From NCBI RefSeq assembly GCF_037101375.1, contig NZ_AP029019.1, forward strand, positions 2,480,001 to 2,544,000: a stretch of 64,000 nucleotides of DNA. The letters run 5' to 3'. The notes under the pieces were generated by a model. The model did no database searches, was not told the origin of the DNA, and saw nothing but the letters and a program-made list of their open reading frames with translations. Every line of letters starts with the position of its first letter. The stretch's first letter is position 1. The stretch is from Acidovorax sp. DW039 (lineage in GTDB: Bacteria > Pseudomonadota > Gammaproteobacteria > Burkholderiales > Burkholderiaceae_C). A program made the translations under genes and the position numbers. Below are positions 56,927 to 64,000 of the stretch, piece by piece.

Positions 56927-57472
56927 TCAGTTTCTCGATGGGAAGATGCCGTTCAAGCAAATGATGTAGTTCATTCCCAAGTAAGGTTGCATGAGAGAAA
57001 TAGGTGTGTTGTTCCCCGAGGCACTTACAGTCAAGTTTGATAGGGGCAGGGACGTGTCTGCATTGCCGCTGGCAGCATACTGTGCATTGCGCTGGTTGGA
57101 CGCAGCGGGGATTGCGCCAGCGCCAGGACTGGTTAGCGTGCCCATGCTGGAAGATGCAGGGACATTGCCGCTGACTACGTGGGTATGTGCAGGCAAGTTG
57201 TTGGTTGTGAGTGTCAGAGTTGGGGTTCCGCTGACTTCCCCTTGAGTCACATTAGGGAGTCCAGGTCCCTGGCCCATGCCCACGGGGACTCTGCCGCGCA
57301 AGTCCGGCAGTGCAAAGGTGGTTGTACCGTTGCCGCCATAAATGGTGCCAATAAGGGCAAACAGTGCTTGGTTTTGGCTGATGGCGAGAATCTGGCCATG
57401 GCAAAACATCCAATTCCTGGGGGCAAAATTACCACCAAACATTCTGATTTCACCAATGAATGCTGAAGACAT
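56927..57472 (-). CDS. Phage-tail-collar / microcystin-dependent-protein-like protein
   Basis: The 181-residue protein starts with a tail collar domain: GEIRMFGGNFAPRNWMFCHG, then GTIYGGNGTTTFALPDLRGR. A Thr/Ser/Asn-rich distal part and the C-terminal NYIICLNGIFPSRN complete the MdpB-like layout. Such proteins occur outside phages in many bacteria, with unknown function. There is no phage context here. GGAG lies ahead of the ATG, and the gap to the preceding gene is 12 bp. Confidence 0.9.
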   Translation of the reverse strand: MSSAFIGEIRMFGGNFAPRNWMFCHGQILAISQNQALFALIGTIYGGNGTTTFALPDLRGRVPVGMGQGPGLPNVTQGEVSGTPTLTLTTNNLPAHTHVVSGNVPASSSMGTLTSPGAGAIPAASNQRNAQYAASGNADTSLPLSNLTVSASGNNTPISLMQPYLGMNYIICLNGIFPSRN

Positions 57473-57484
57473 TGTGATCTCCTC

Positions 57485-58678
57485 TCAAGTCAAAAAATAG
57501 CCTGTAGTCCAGCCGCTGTGTGCTGCGGCTGAAGCAGAAAGGGAAGGATAGGCTTGGCACTGAAGCCAAGCTGTGGAATGGCGGAAATTGCGCGGCTCAG
57601 CAGTTACCCATAGCGTACCAATGCTGTCACTGGCCGCGGTTGCCCACAGGCGTTCTCCTCTAGGTCCGGATAATGGCGACGCCCGTAGGGATGCCCAAAG
57701 ATCGCGTGCATTGTTACTCGGGGCCGCCAATGCGGAACCAAGGCTGGCGCCAGCCTCTGCTCCCAGCAGCGCGCCGGGGGTCCAGGCAAGGCCTGCTTTC
57801 TCGAAGTGAGCCCTCCAGGCTGAATCGGCCGTGTCTGCGCTAGGCCAGCTTGCCACCGTCCACATCCGAGTGTTCGGGATACCGTCAGAAAGCCATGGAA
57901 ATCCTGCCAATTCGATGCGTGCCAGGGCGGATTGTGCCTGCCACCATTGGGTGAATCTATGTGATTGAGAGCCAGAAAACAAGGCGACCACCACGTCTGG
58001 TTGTTGGAAAGCAATGGCCTGTTTCAGACCATCAAACTCCTGCGATTGCTCCGGCAACCCGGCGACGTGACGCCCCACGACTTGTCCGCCCAGTGAGCGC
58101 CAACGGTGCTGGAAGGTCTGAACGAAGTCATACCCAGACTCATGCCAGCCCATAGAAAGAAATGCGCGGGGGCCGCACTGCGCATGCACCTTGTCTGCCA
58201 GCGCGGAGGCCATAGCACACAGCTCCAAGCTGTGGCGGACCCGCAAAGGGTGGTGTTCTGTGGTGGGGGTGATGTCGGCACCACTGTCACTGATCCACAG
58301 AGGCACACCTGCCTTGACTGTGATTGCTGACAGTTTTTTCTCGAGCAAGGGGGGAATCCATCCCATCACCGCATCGATTGGCCAATGTCGGAGGGCGGCC
58401 TCGACTGCTCTGGCGGGCGCTGCTGGCAGCGGGCCGGCAGACAGCCAGGTTAATTTGACTTGCGGTGCGTTAGCTAACGCCAAACCCAGCTCCACGCCAC
58501 GTTGGTAGTCGCTTGCCAGTTGCGGCAACTTTTGCGATGAGGGGGCAATGCCAAGAATGTGACATGGGGCATGTGCTGCGTTGACAGCAGCATGTACTGC
58601 TGGCGATAGAGCAGTGCTTGTGGCAACTGCCGCACTGGCCGTAGCCATAAAGTGACGCCGATGTAGGGGCGCAATCAT
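57485..58678 (-). CDS. Periplasmic binding protein (Leu/Ile/Val-like fold) with Tat-type signal
   Basis: The 397-residue protein has an Arg-Arg signal (RRHFMATASAAVATS) ending near VHA. The rest resembles type-I periplasmic binding proteins, for example YQRGVELGLALANA early and the central VWISDSGAD-like LWISDSGADIT. No permease or ATPase is nearby, so it is unlikely to be a simple importer component. It overlaps the sulfotransferase gene by 4 bp and precedes the tail-collar gene. Confidence 0.75.
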   Translation of the reverse strand: MIAPLHRRHFMATASAAVATSTALSPAVHAAVNAAHAPCHILGIAPSSQKLPQLASDYQRGVELGLALANAPQVKLTWLSAGPLPAAPARAVEAALRHWPIDAVMGWIPPLLEKKLSAITVKAGVPLWISDSGADITPTTEHHPLRVRHSLELCAMASALADKVHAQCGPRAFLSMGWHESGYDFVQTFQHRWRSLGGQVVGRHVAGLPEQSQEFDGLKQAIAFQQPDVVVALFSGSQSHRFTQWWQAQSALARIELAGFPWLSDGIPNTRMWTVASWPSADTADSAWRAHFEKAGLAWTPGALLGAEAGASLGSALAAPSNNARDLWASLRASPLSGPRGERLWATAASDSIGTLWVTAEPRNFRHSTAWLQCQAYPSLSASAAAHSGWTTGYFLT

Positions 58679-59709
58679 GGAAGAGCTTCCTCAAGGTGAC
58701 TGGGGCGCGGTAGAAGGCCAGAGCGTTGTCGCTTTAGCAATTCTTGCAGCCTCTGGTAGTGGGGGACAATCCATTGCTCGCTCAATGATTGAAGATGATC
58801 GTTCGCCATGCTGTGCTTGGCTTCTGTGTCCGAAACGTAGGCTTGGTGGGGGTGCTTGCCATGCCGTGTGACCCGTTCGCGCATGCGCTCCTGGTCGGTT
58901 GCTGAGACCTTCCAGCTCATATGGGAGAGCACCTGGGTTTCAATGGCACCCGGCAAATCGGCGTGATCAAGCAGCAGCGATCGTGTGAGTACAAAGTCCC
59001 GAGCCATCGCCGCATAGATGCCACCAAGCACCCGTGCGCAATACAGCTCAGGAGGCATGGCGGCCAGTTCTTGGATGCTCAGATCATCCAGGCAGGCACC
59101 CAGCGTGCCTGGCACCAGGAAGAACGCACGCTCTCGCATTTGCGACACCAGCACTGACAGCGGTTCCCGGGTGAGGAACAACCAGCGTGCGTCAGGCCAG
59201 GCTTCGGCCACCAGCGAGGCTTTGTCCGTGTTCCACGCATCAAGTTTGATGCTCATGGATTCGAGCTGTGGGCTGGTGCTGTCGCAACGCTGTGCCCAGG
59301 CACTTGTCCATGCGCGCAGTGCTTGCACAACTTGTTTTTTATCGATTAACCCGCTAGGTAAGGCCTGGCGCAGCATGAAATCTACAGGGGCTGGCTCGGA
59401 CAATTGCAGATGGTGTGGGCTCTCTGCCAACGCCTGCGTGATGAGTGTGGAGCCGCAGCGCGACACATGGAAGATGACGAGTGAAGGGTCTAGCCCCGGA
59501 GATTGCTCATGCCATGCCAGTAGATCGCTGAGCGGCGTCTGCCGTCTGAATGCCAAGTGGAAAGGACGCTGCATCTGGCTCTGGATGTCGTTATGGAAAA
59601 ACGGCTCGCGCAGCGGTTTGTCGAGCATGCGCACCCAGTCCACCATCACCTGTCCGTTGGCGATGTAAAAACGAATTGGTCGCCAGCCACTGAAGTTCAC
59701 ATGATCCAT
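58675..59709 (-). CDS. Sulfotransferase-like protein
   Basis: The 344-residue protein has the 5' phosphosulfate-binding-loop-like motif HVSRCGSTLITQALAESP at 81-98. It also has a possible 3' phosphate-binding region (WLFLTREPLSVLVSQMRERA), the two-part signature of PAPS-dependent sulfotransferases. It overlaps the upstream hydroxylase gene by 13 bp and the downstream gene by 4 bp. The acceptor is unknown; secreted operon products are plausible. Confidence 0.82.
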   Translation of the reverse strand: MDHVNFSGWRPIRFYIANGQVMVDWVRMLDKPLREPFFHNDIQSQMQRPFHLAFRRQTPLSDLLAWHEQSPGLDPSLVIFHVSRCGSTLITQALAESPHHLQLSEPAPVDFMLRQALPSGLIDKKQVVQALRAWTSAWAQRCDSTSPQLESMSIKLDAWNTDKASLVAEAWPDARWLFLTREPLSVLVSQMRERAFFLVPGTLGACLDDLSIQELAAMPPELYCARVLGGIYAAMARDFVLTRSLLLDHADLPGAIETQVLSHMSWKVSATDQERMRERVTRHGKHPHQAYVSDTEAKHSMANDHLQSLSEQWIVPHYQRLQELLKRQRSGLLPRPSHLEEALP

Positions 59710-60563
59710 TGCTCTACCCAGGAACGGCGCCCAGCCTTGATTGCAGACTCAACGTCTGACGCTTCAAAATAAAAACCAGCTGCCCGGCCGATGCGCAGCG
59801 ATTCGGACACAAATTCATCCATTTTTACGATTTCATAGAGCTGCTGCGTCAGTTCCGCATCTGCTTCCACAAACGTTTTGAACCGCAAAAAATGCTGCCA
59901 AGGGTCTTGTCCCTCGGGCAATGGCTCGCCTGCATCGCTGGTACAAAAGGCTTCATACAGTCGCATGTCCACCAATGCGTCTGCAACTAGGTGGATACGA
60001 GCTTGTTGACCACGATTGCGCACCCGGTGGGGGCGAGAAACGTCCACGTACCAACATTCTCCAGCGCGCAAAGGAATGCGGTCTCCATCGACGTGAAAGA
60101 AGACTTGTTCGTCTGTTTGCAGGGGCACGTGAAGCCGTGCTTCACCATTGGCAGCGCAAACACCGGCGTCTGTGTGTTCCTTGATTTCGCCAGAAGGGAG
60201 CAGGCGCATCAGGCGTACCGATTTCCATGGCAATGCCATTGTGTCCAGCATGGCGCGCAATTCAGGGCATTGCTCGAGAACCGGAGAGTCAGCGTATGCA
60301 GATACTGGTACATCAACCGGAACGATATCTACAGGCGCTGCAGCAGCAAATCTCAACGCTAGCGCCTGCCAGCCGCCATCGTGAAAGCCCTGGTTGAAGT
60401 GGTTTTGCCACAGGGATTCTGGCAAGGCCTGCACTTCCTGCAGCGCGGCCCTTGTATCAAACCGCCAAGGCAAGCGCGCTGTTCTCATACCTTGAACCTG
60501 CAAACCTTGAGGCTGGCTGCAGTGCAATTCGGCAGGCGATGCTGTTGAATGCATGCTCGTCAT
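59697..60563 (-). CDS. Asp/Asn beta-hydroxylase-family dioxygenase with Nif11-like C-terminal domain
   Basis: The 288-residue protein has a double-stranded beta-helix with iron ligands His130 and Asp132 (EHTDAG) and His179 (SRPHRVRN), plus a likely 2-oxoglutarate-binding Arg189 (ARIHLVAD). Residues ~224-285 ([20 protein letters not shown] and [19 protein letters not shown]) resemble the Nif11 leader-peptide fold. The ATG at 60563 is chosen because it overlaps the preceding stop (ATGA). The PF05118-type family includes Asp/Asn and free-proline hydroxylases, so the substrate is open. Confidence 0.82.
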   Translation of the reverse strand: MTSMHSTASPAELHCSQPQGLQVQGMRTARLPWRFDTRAALQEVQALPESLWQNHFNQGFHDGGWQALALRFAAAAPVDIVPVDVPVSAYADSPVLEQCPELRAMLDTMALPWKSVRLMRLLPSGEIKEHTDAGVCAANGEARLHVPLQTDEQVFFHVDGDRIPLRAGECWYVDVSRPHRVRNRGQQARIHLVADALVDMRLYEAFCTSDAGEPLPEGQDPWQHFLRFKTFVEADAELTQQLYEIVKMDEFVSESLRIGRAAGFYFEASDVESAIKAGRRSWVEQWIM

Positions 60564-61372
60564 TGGATGCAGAGTGCATATGCATTGCACGATGCCGCAA
60601 CGCCTCGGAAAGAATTCAAAATGCGAACGCTCCAGCCTTGCCTTCCTGTCCCACAGGCGGCACCTTGGTCTGGCGCGCTCAAGGCTACATACACTCCGTC
60701 CGCATCGATACCCGACTTACCAGAGCCACCGCCGTGGCCGCCACCAATGACACTGGCGCCCGCGTTGCAACAGGCATTGACCGTGCAAGAGTCGGGGTTG
60801 GGGCCAGAGCCGGTCGCTGAAGCTGTGATGAGAGAGATATTGGCAGACAGGGTACCGGCTGGCCCTTGAGGCCCTGTGGGGCCTGTAGGCCCCACAGGGC
60901 CCACTGGACCTGTGTTTCCTACAGGCCCTGCTGGACCTGTAGCTCCCTGAGGACCTGCCGGGCCTGTAGCGCCGACCGGGCCTTGGGGACCTGCAGGACC
61001 TTGGGGGCCAGCTGGACCGATCGTACCTTGTGGACCTGTAGCGCCTACAGGCCCCTGAGGCCCTGCAGGCCCCTGTGCACCCGTTCCTACACCGGAAGCA
61101 CAGCGCCCCAATCGACCACTAGCAGCATCAAAACACAGCAAGTCTGCATTGGTTGCTGGTGTACCTGATAAGGCTGGCATGGCCACTTCGCCAGTGCCCT
61201 GAACACGAAAACGCTCTGCATTGTTCACCGAATCTTTGATGACGAAGCCACCGCCTGGAGGAGGCGCGATGGTGACATCTGCCGCCATGACGGGGGCTGA
61301 GGCGGTGAGTAACACCAAACATGCCCAGCGTGCCCAGCGGGTGGATGCAAAAAATAGGATGTTCATTGTCAT
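60560..61372 (-). other. Collagen-like module with its own internal start and signal peptide
   Basis: An internal ATG at 61372 (or 61366) begins a 270-residue product with a classical signal peptide (cleavage near PVMA-ADV). A short domain, a (Gly-X-Y)26 collagen tract (60848-61081) and a C-terminal domain with six Cys residues follow. No good ribosome site precedes the ATG. This part is probably the functional secreted product and overlaps the hydroxylase gene by ATGA. Confidence 0.65.
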
Positions 61373-62092
61373 GTAGAGAAATTTAAGGACGGATGTTCGA
61401 TGGTTTGTATGATTTTGGTATCGCCGGTACTTGCGTTGCCGATGGGCCAGTCCCAGAAGCAAAAGGCTGAGCAGGACTGTGGCTGCATGCCCCAAGGTTG
61501 GAATGCTGGTGGTCACCACAGGCAGTGCTCCCAAGTGCACCTGGGTCAGTGTGGCGTTGGTCTGCACGATTTGGGCACCAGGCGCGAGCCTGATAACGAC
61601 TGGAGACCCATTGGCCGATGAAAGTTGCACCGGCTGGCCAGGTAGCCCTTGTACGGTAAGAGTACCTGTCACAAGAATATCTGCCCCTGCCTGGAACATG
61701 TAAGTCTGTCCGGAGGTGGAAGACAGTGTGAGATTGCTGAAGGTGGCTTGCCCACTAATTGAAACAGTGCTAGCGGCTGTACAGCTGCCATCCATGATCA
61801 CGGTGCCAGTTCCCGCATTGAATGCGCCTTGGTTGGCAAAGTCTCCCCCCAATTGCAGCTGCCCCTGGGCATTGAAAACTCCGCCAGCCTGAACCTGAAG
61901 ACCGCCAGCTCCTGTGGCTTGACCGTTGCCAAGGTTGTATGTGCCGCCCACATTGACAGGAAGGCACGCCAAGTTGATAGAGCCTCCACCCAAATCAAAA
62001 GTGGAGCCAGCAGGCACATCCCATTGTGCGGCTGCTGAGTTGGCAATCACTAAACCCAAAACCAATTGCACACACTTAGCGTAGAACTTCAT
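60560..62092 (-). CDS. Continuous frame: IPTL-CTERM module fused to collagen-like secreted protein
   Basis: The frame is 510 residues from the ATG at 62092. It opens with a signal peptide ([20 protein letters not shown]) and a Gly/Thr-rich beta-repeat region. [13 protein letters not shown] at residues 196-208 then starts a hydrophobic helix and an RQRK basic stretch, an IPTL-CTERM signal where such proteins normally end. No stop occurs. The frame runs on into a second signal peptide at about residues 241-271, then 26 Gly-X-Y triplets and a Cys-rich C-terminus. It may be two genes that lost a stop, or a real fusion. Confidence 0.7.
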   Translation of the reverse strand: MKFYAKCVQLVLGLVIANSAAAQWDVPAGSTFDLGGGSINLACLPVNVGGTYNLGNGQATGAGGLQVQAGGVFNAQGQLQLGGDFANQGAFNAGTGTVIMDGSCTAASTVSISGQATFSNLTLSSTSGQTYMFQAGADILVTGTLTVQGLPGQPVQLSSANGSPVVIRLAPGAQIVQTNATLTQVHLGALPVVTTSIPTLGHAATVLLSLLLLGLAHRQRKYRRYQNHTNHRTSVLKFLYMTMNILFFASTRWARWACLVLLTASAPVMAADVTIAPPPGGGFVIKDSVNNAERFRVQGTGEVAMPALSGTPATNADLLCFDAASGRLGRCASGVGTGAQGPAGPQGPVGATGPQGTIGPAGPQGPAGPQGPVGATGPAGPQGATGPAGPVGNTGPVGPVGPTGPTGPQGPAGTLSANISLITASATGSGPNPDSCTVNACCNAGASVIGGGHGGGSGKSGIDADGVYVALSAPDQGAACGTGRQGWSVRILNSFRGVAASCNAYALCIQ

Positions 62093-62242
62093 GACAGGTG
62101 TTGCCGATCCCATAAAACAAGGAAGGCTTTGATTTTTGTTAAAGATGGAAGCGTTCAAGCGCACGAGTGTGCATGAAAAACCTCAAAGTGCAAGAAAACA
62201 ATTTCCCTTTTGCAGTGTTCAATAATGCTTTTCCATGCATCC

Positions 62243-62258
62243 ATCGATAGTTATCGAT
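62243..62258 (+). promoter_or_regulatory. Palindrome upstream of LysR gene
   Basis: ATCGATAGTTATCGAT has perfect 7-bp arms around GT and lies 37 bp upstream of the LysR start. It also lies upstream of the divergent IPTL/collagen operon, so it could control either direction. Confidence 0.4.
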
Positions 62259-62295
62259 TTCAGGGTATTTAGTACTTGACTCACAATCTCCAGCT

Positions 62296-63195
62296 ATGGA
62301 TTGGGATCATTTCCGTTTTTACTTGGAGCTGGCACGCAACGGTACTTTGGCTGGGGCCGCCCGGCGCTTGGGAGTGGAGCACACCACCGTATCGCGCCGC
62401 ATCCAGACGCTGGAAAAGCAGATGGGCGCGGCCCTGTTTGCACGCGAGGCCGGGGGCCACCGGCTGACCGAAGCCGGGCGTGTACTGCTGCCAGCGGTGG
62501 AAGCCATGGAATCTGCCGTGCTGGGCGTGGAGCAGGCCGCACCCACGGCGCACGATGGGCCGTCTGGCCTAGTGCGGGTGGGGGCAACGGAGGGATTTGG
62601 CACGCTGATCCTGGCCCCGCACCTGGCGCGGCTCACGCAAAAGCACCCGCACCTGTCGATTGACCTGCTGGCCTTGCCGCGCATGCTGCACCTGTCGCGG
62701 CGCGAGGCGGATATCGTGATTTCGCTAGAGCGGCCCACGCGGGGATCGGTGGTGGTGAGCCGGTTGACGGATTACCGGCTGTACCTGTACGGCCAGCGCG
62801 AATATCTGGCCCGCAAGCCCCTGGTGAGCACGCCAGAAGACCTGCGCCACCACGCTTTTGTGAGCTATGTGGACGACCTGCTGTTCACGAAGGAACTGCA
62901 GTTTCTGGATGCGCTGCACAAGCCGGAGCGCTTTGCGTTTCGCAGCACCAGCATCACGGCGCAGTACGAGGCGGTGCGCGCCGGGGCAGGGCTGGCGGTG
63001 CTGCCCGCGTTTTTGGCAGACCGCGACCCGGTGCTGAGCCGCGTGTTGCCCGGCCATGCGGAATTCACCCGCACCTTCTGGATGAGCATGCCCGCCGAGG
63101 CCAAGCACTTGGCGCGCATGCAGGCCACCTGGGGCTTTTTGCGCGAGACGGCTGCGGCGCAGAAGGCACTGCTGCTGCCTGCCGCAGCCCGTTGA
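62296..63195 (+). CDS. LysR-family transcriptional regulator
   Basis: The 299-residue regulator has an N-terminal helix-turn-helix (LAGAARRLGVEHTTVSRRIQ) and a LysR substrate domain. It is of the MDWDHFRFYLELARNGT group. In related bacteria I expect such a gene to be divergent from mmsA. Here the IPTL/collagen/hydroxylase operon lies between them, so regulation of mmsA is inferred from presumed ancestral order. Confidence 0.9.
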   Translation: MDWDHFRFYLELARNGTLAGAARRLGVEHTTVSRRIQTLEKQMGAALFAREAGGHRLTEAGRVLLPAVEAMESAVLGVEQAAPTAHDGPSGLVRVGATEGFGTLILAPHLARLTQKHPHLSIDLLALPRMLHLSRREADIVISLERPTRGSVVVSRLTDYRLYLYGQREYLARKPLVSTPEDLRHHAFVSYVDDLLFTKELQFLDALHKPERFAFRSTSITAQYEAVRAGAGLAVLPAFLADRDPVLSRVLPGHAEFTRTFWMSMPAEAKHLARMQATWGFLRETAAAQKALLLPAAAR

Positions 63196-63244
63196 GCAGC
63201 CTCGCCATCAGCCCAAACGGTTTGATGGCTTGATGTACAGGGCT

Positions 63245-63403
63245 TTATATCCGCCCCATCAGCATCAGGATGACCAGAATCAGCACCACCAGCCCAATGC
63301 CGCCGCTGGGCCCGTAACCCCATGAACGGCTGTGGCCCCAGGTGGGCAGAGCGCCGACCAGGATGAGAATCAGGATGATGAGGAGAAGAAGTGAGAGCGA
63401 CAT
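63245..63403 (-). CDS. DUF3309-type small membrane peptide
   Basis: The 52-residue peptide consists of two hydrophobic helices (MSLSLLLLIILILILVGALP and GIGLVVLILVILMLMG) joined by a TWGHSRSWGYGPSG loop, the DUF3309 pattern. An AG-rich ribosome site precedes the ATG at 63403. A much longer in-frame extension is rejected. Function unknown. Confidence 0.85.
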   Translation of the reverse strand: MSLSLLLLIILILILVGALPTWGHSRSWGYGPSGGIGLVVLILVILMLMGRI

Positions 63404-63640
63404 GACAGTCCATGGTTGTGTTGCGGTGGTTGGATTGTTGGAGGGCGGAACGCACTGGTTTGCAGGTGTGCCGCGCGCGCAAGGGTGGGAGATTTCCGAC
63501 AGTTTGAGCAGGGGCTTGCAACGGCGAGTTGCATTCGGACCCCAGGGGCGCTGGCCCGCGCATTGCCCTCCACACCAACAAGCGCATACCATTGCCAGCT
63601 TTCCTTTTCCGAGGCGCGCTGTGGAGCGCGCCCACGACCT

Positions 63641-64000
63641 GTGCTGAAGAAGCCCCACCTCATCAAATCCCCCGCAGACATTGCCATGGCCCGCGCTGCT
63701 GGCCGCCTGGCGGCCGATGTGCTGCACATGATTGCGGAGCATGTGCGCCCCGGCGTCACCACCGAGGCGCTGGACCGCCTGTGCCATGACTACATCGTCA
63801 ACGTGCAAAAGGCCGTGCCCGCCAATGTGGGGTACCTCGGGTTTCCGAAGACGATCTGCACGTCCTCCAACCATGTGGTGTGCCACGGCATTCCGTCGCC
63901 CAGCCAGGTGCTGCGCGATGGGGACATCCTGAACATTGACGTGGCCGTCATCAAGGACGGCTGGTACGGCGATACCAGCCGCATGTATCTGGTGGGCGAG
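63641..64000 (+). CDS. map: Methionine aminopeptidase type I (partial, C-terminus off window)
   Basis: The frame from GTG at 63641 gives 120 visible residues: ALDRLCHDYI, the His-containing GFPKTICTSSNHVVCHGIP and the metal ligands in NIDVAVIKDGWYGDTSRMY. These are diagnostic of type I methionine aminopeptidase. It runs off the right edge. GTG is chosen because no earlier ATG fits; the exact start is uncertain. Confidence 0.9.
   Translation, partial: MLKKPHLIKSPADIAMARAAGRLAADVLHMIAEHVRPGVTTEALDRLCHDYIVNVQKAVPANVGYLGFPKTICTSSNHVVCHGIPSPSQVLRDGDILNIDVAVIKDGWYGDTSRMYLVGE

Noticed and set aside
56927..57472. Prophage remnant because of the tail-collar domain
   Set aside because: No other phage genes, integrase or attachment repeats; microcystin-dependent-type proteins occur outside phages.
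60848..61081. Short tandem repeat resembling a CRISPR or minisatellite
   Set aside because: The 9-bp periodicity encodes Gly-X-Y collagen triplets.
63245..63886. 213-codon minus-strand frame
   Set aside because: Only the last 52 codons, with their own ribosome site, fit a real family (DUF3309); the rest is antisense to map and non-coding sequence.

Overview
The window is high-GC beta-proteobacterial chromosome, most likely from Comamonadaceae (Acidovorax-like). The basis is conserved gene order (yebC-purD-hemF, rsfS-rlmH-maf-rng, exbBD-lpxK-trm112-kdsB-adk, xseA-sodB-icd), two proteins with IPTL-CTERM sorting signals, and a dispersed repeat (core resembling TAGCTGCTTGCGCTTGAT) that I associate with this family. 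No rRNA, tRNA, CRISPR array, insertion sequence or prophage was recognised.

Layout. 1-9.5 kb: a truncated two-TM protein, a HerA-like ATPase, YebC, purine and heme biosynthesis (PurD, HemF), ribosome-associated factors (RsfS, RlmH), Maf and RNase G. 9.5-17.8 kb: a complete high-affinity K+ uptake operon, read leftward from a 35-aa microprotein through kdpF, A, B, C, D and E. 18-27 kb: a methionine-type aminotransferase, a CysB-type regulator, a CbiX-like chelatase, LptFG (LPS export), divergent PepA-HolC, and a branched-chain amino-acid binding protein. 27-39 kb: a D-2-hydroxyacid dehydrogenase, LexA with tandem SOS boxes facing an asparaginase, the LPS/Tol-type operon (exbB to adk), XseA, SodB, a DUF192 protein and Icd. 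39-47 kb: a four-gene peptide/nickel-type ABC importer whose genes all overlap by ATGA, next to a TonB-dependent receptor and a DUF2946-like protein; this looks like a cross-envelope chelate uptake unit. 47-51 kb: a giant surface protein with nine Ig-like repeats and an IPTL-CTERM tail. 51.6-56.7 kb: a valine/isobutyrate catabolic group (mmsB, acyl-CoA dehydrogenase, mmsA) with small genes between. 62.3-64 kb: a LysR regulator, a DUF3309 peptide and the start of a methionine aminopeptidase.

The most unusual segment is 56.9-62.1 kb. It lies between mmsA and the LysR gene that probably once flanked it. It is a tightly coupled leftward operon ending in a clear terminator: an IPTL-CTERM module running in frame into a collagen-like (Gly-X-Y)26 secreted protein, an Asp/Asn-hydroxylase-family protein with a Nif11-like C-terminal domain, a sulfotransferase-like protein, an orphan Tat-type periplasmic binding protein, and a phage-tail-collar (microcystin-dependent-protein-like) protein. 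I read it as a candidate system for making and post-translationally modifying surface proteins; that function is inference.

Regulatory structures noted include a possible RNA switch before purD, direct repeats before kdp that fit an OmpR-family operator, an inverted repeat before cysB, and two palindromes flanking the mmsA/LysR split.
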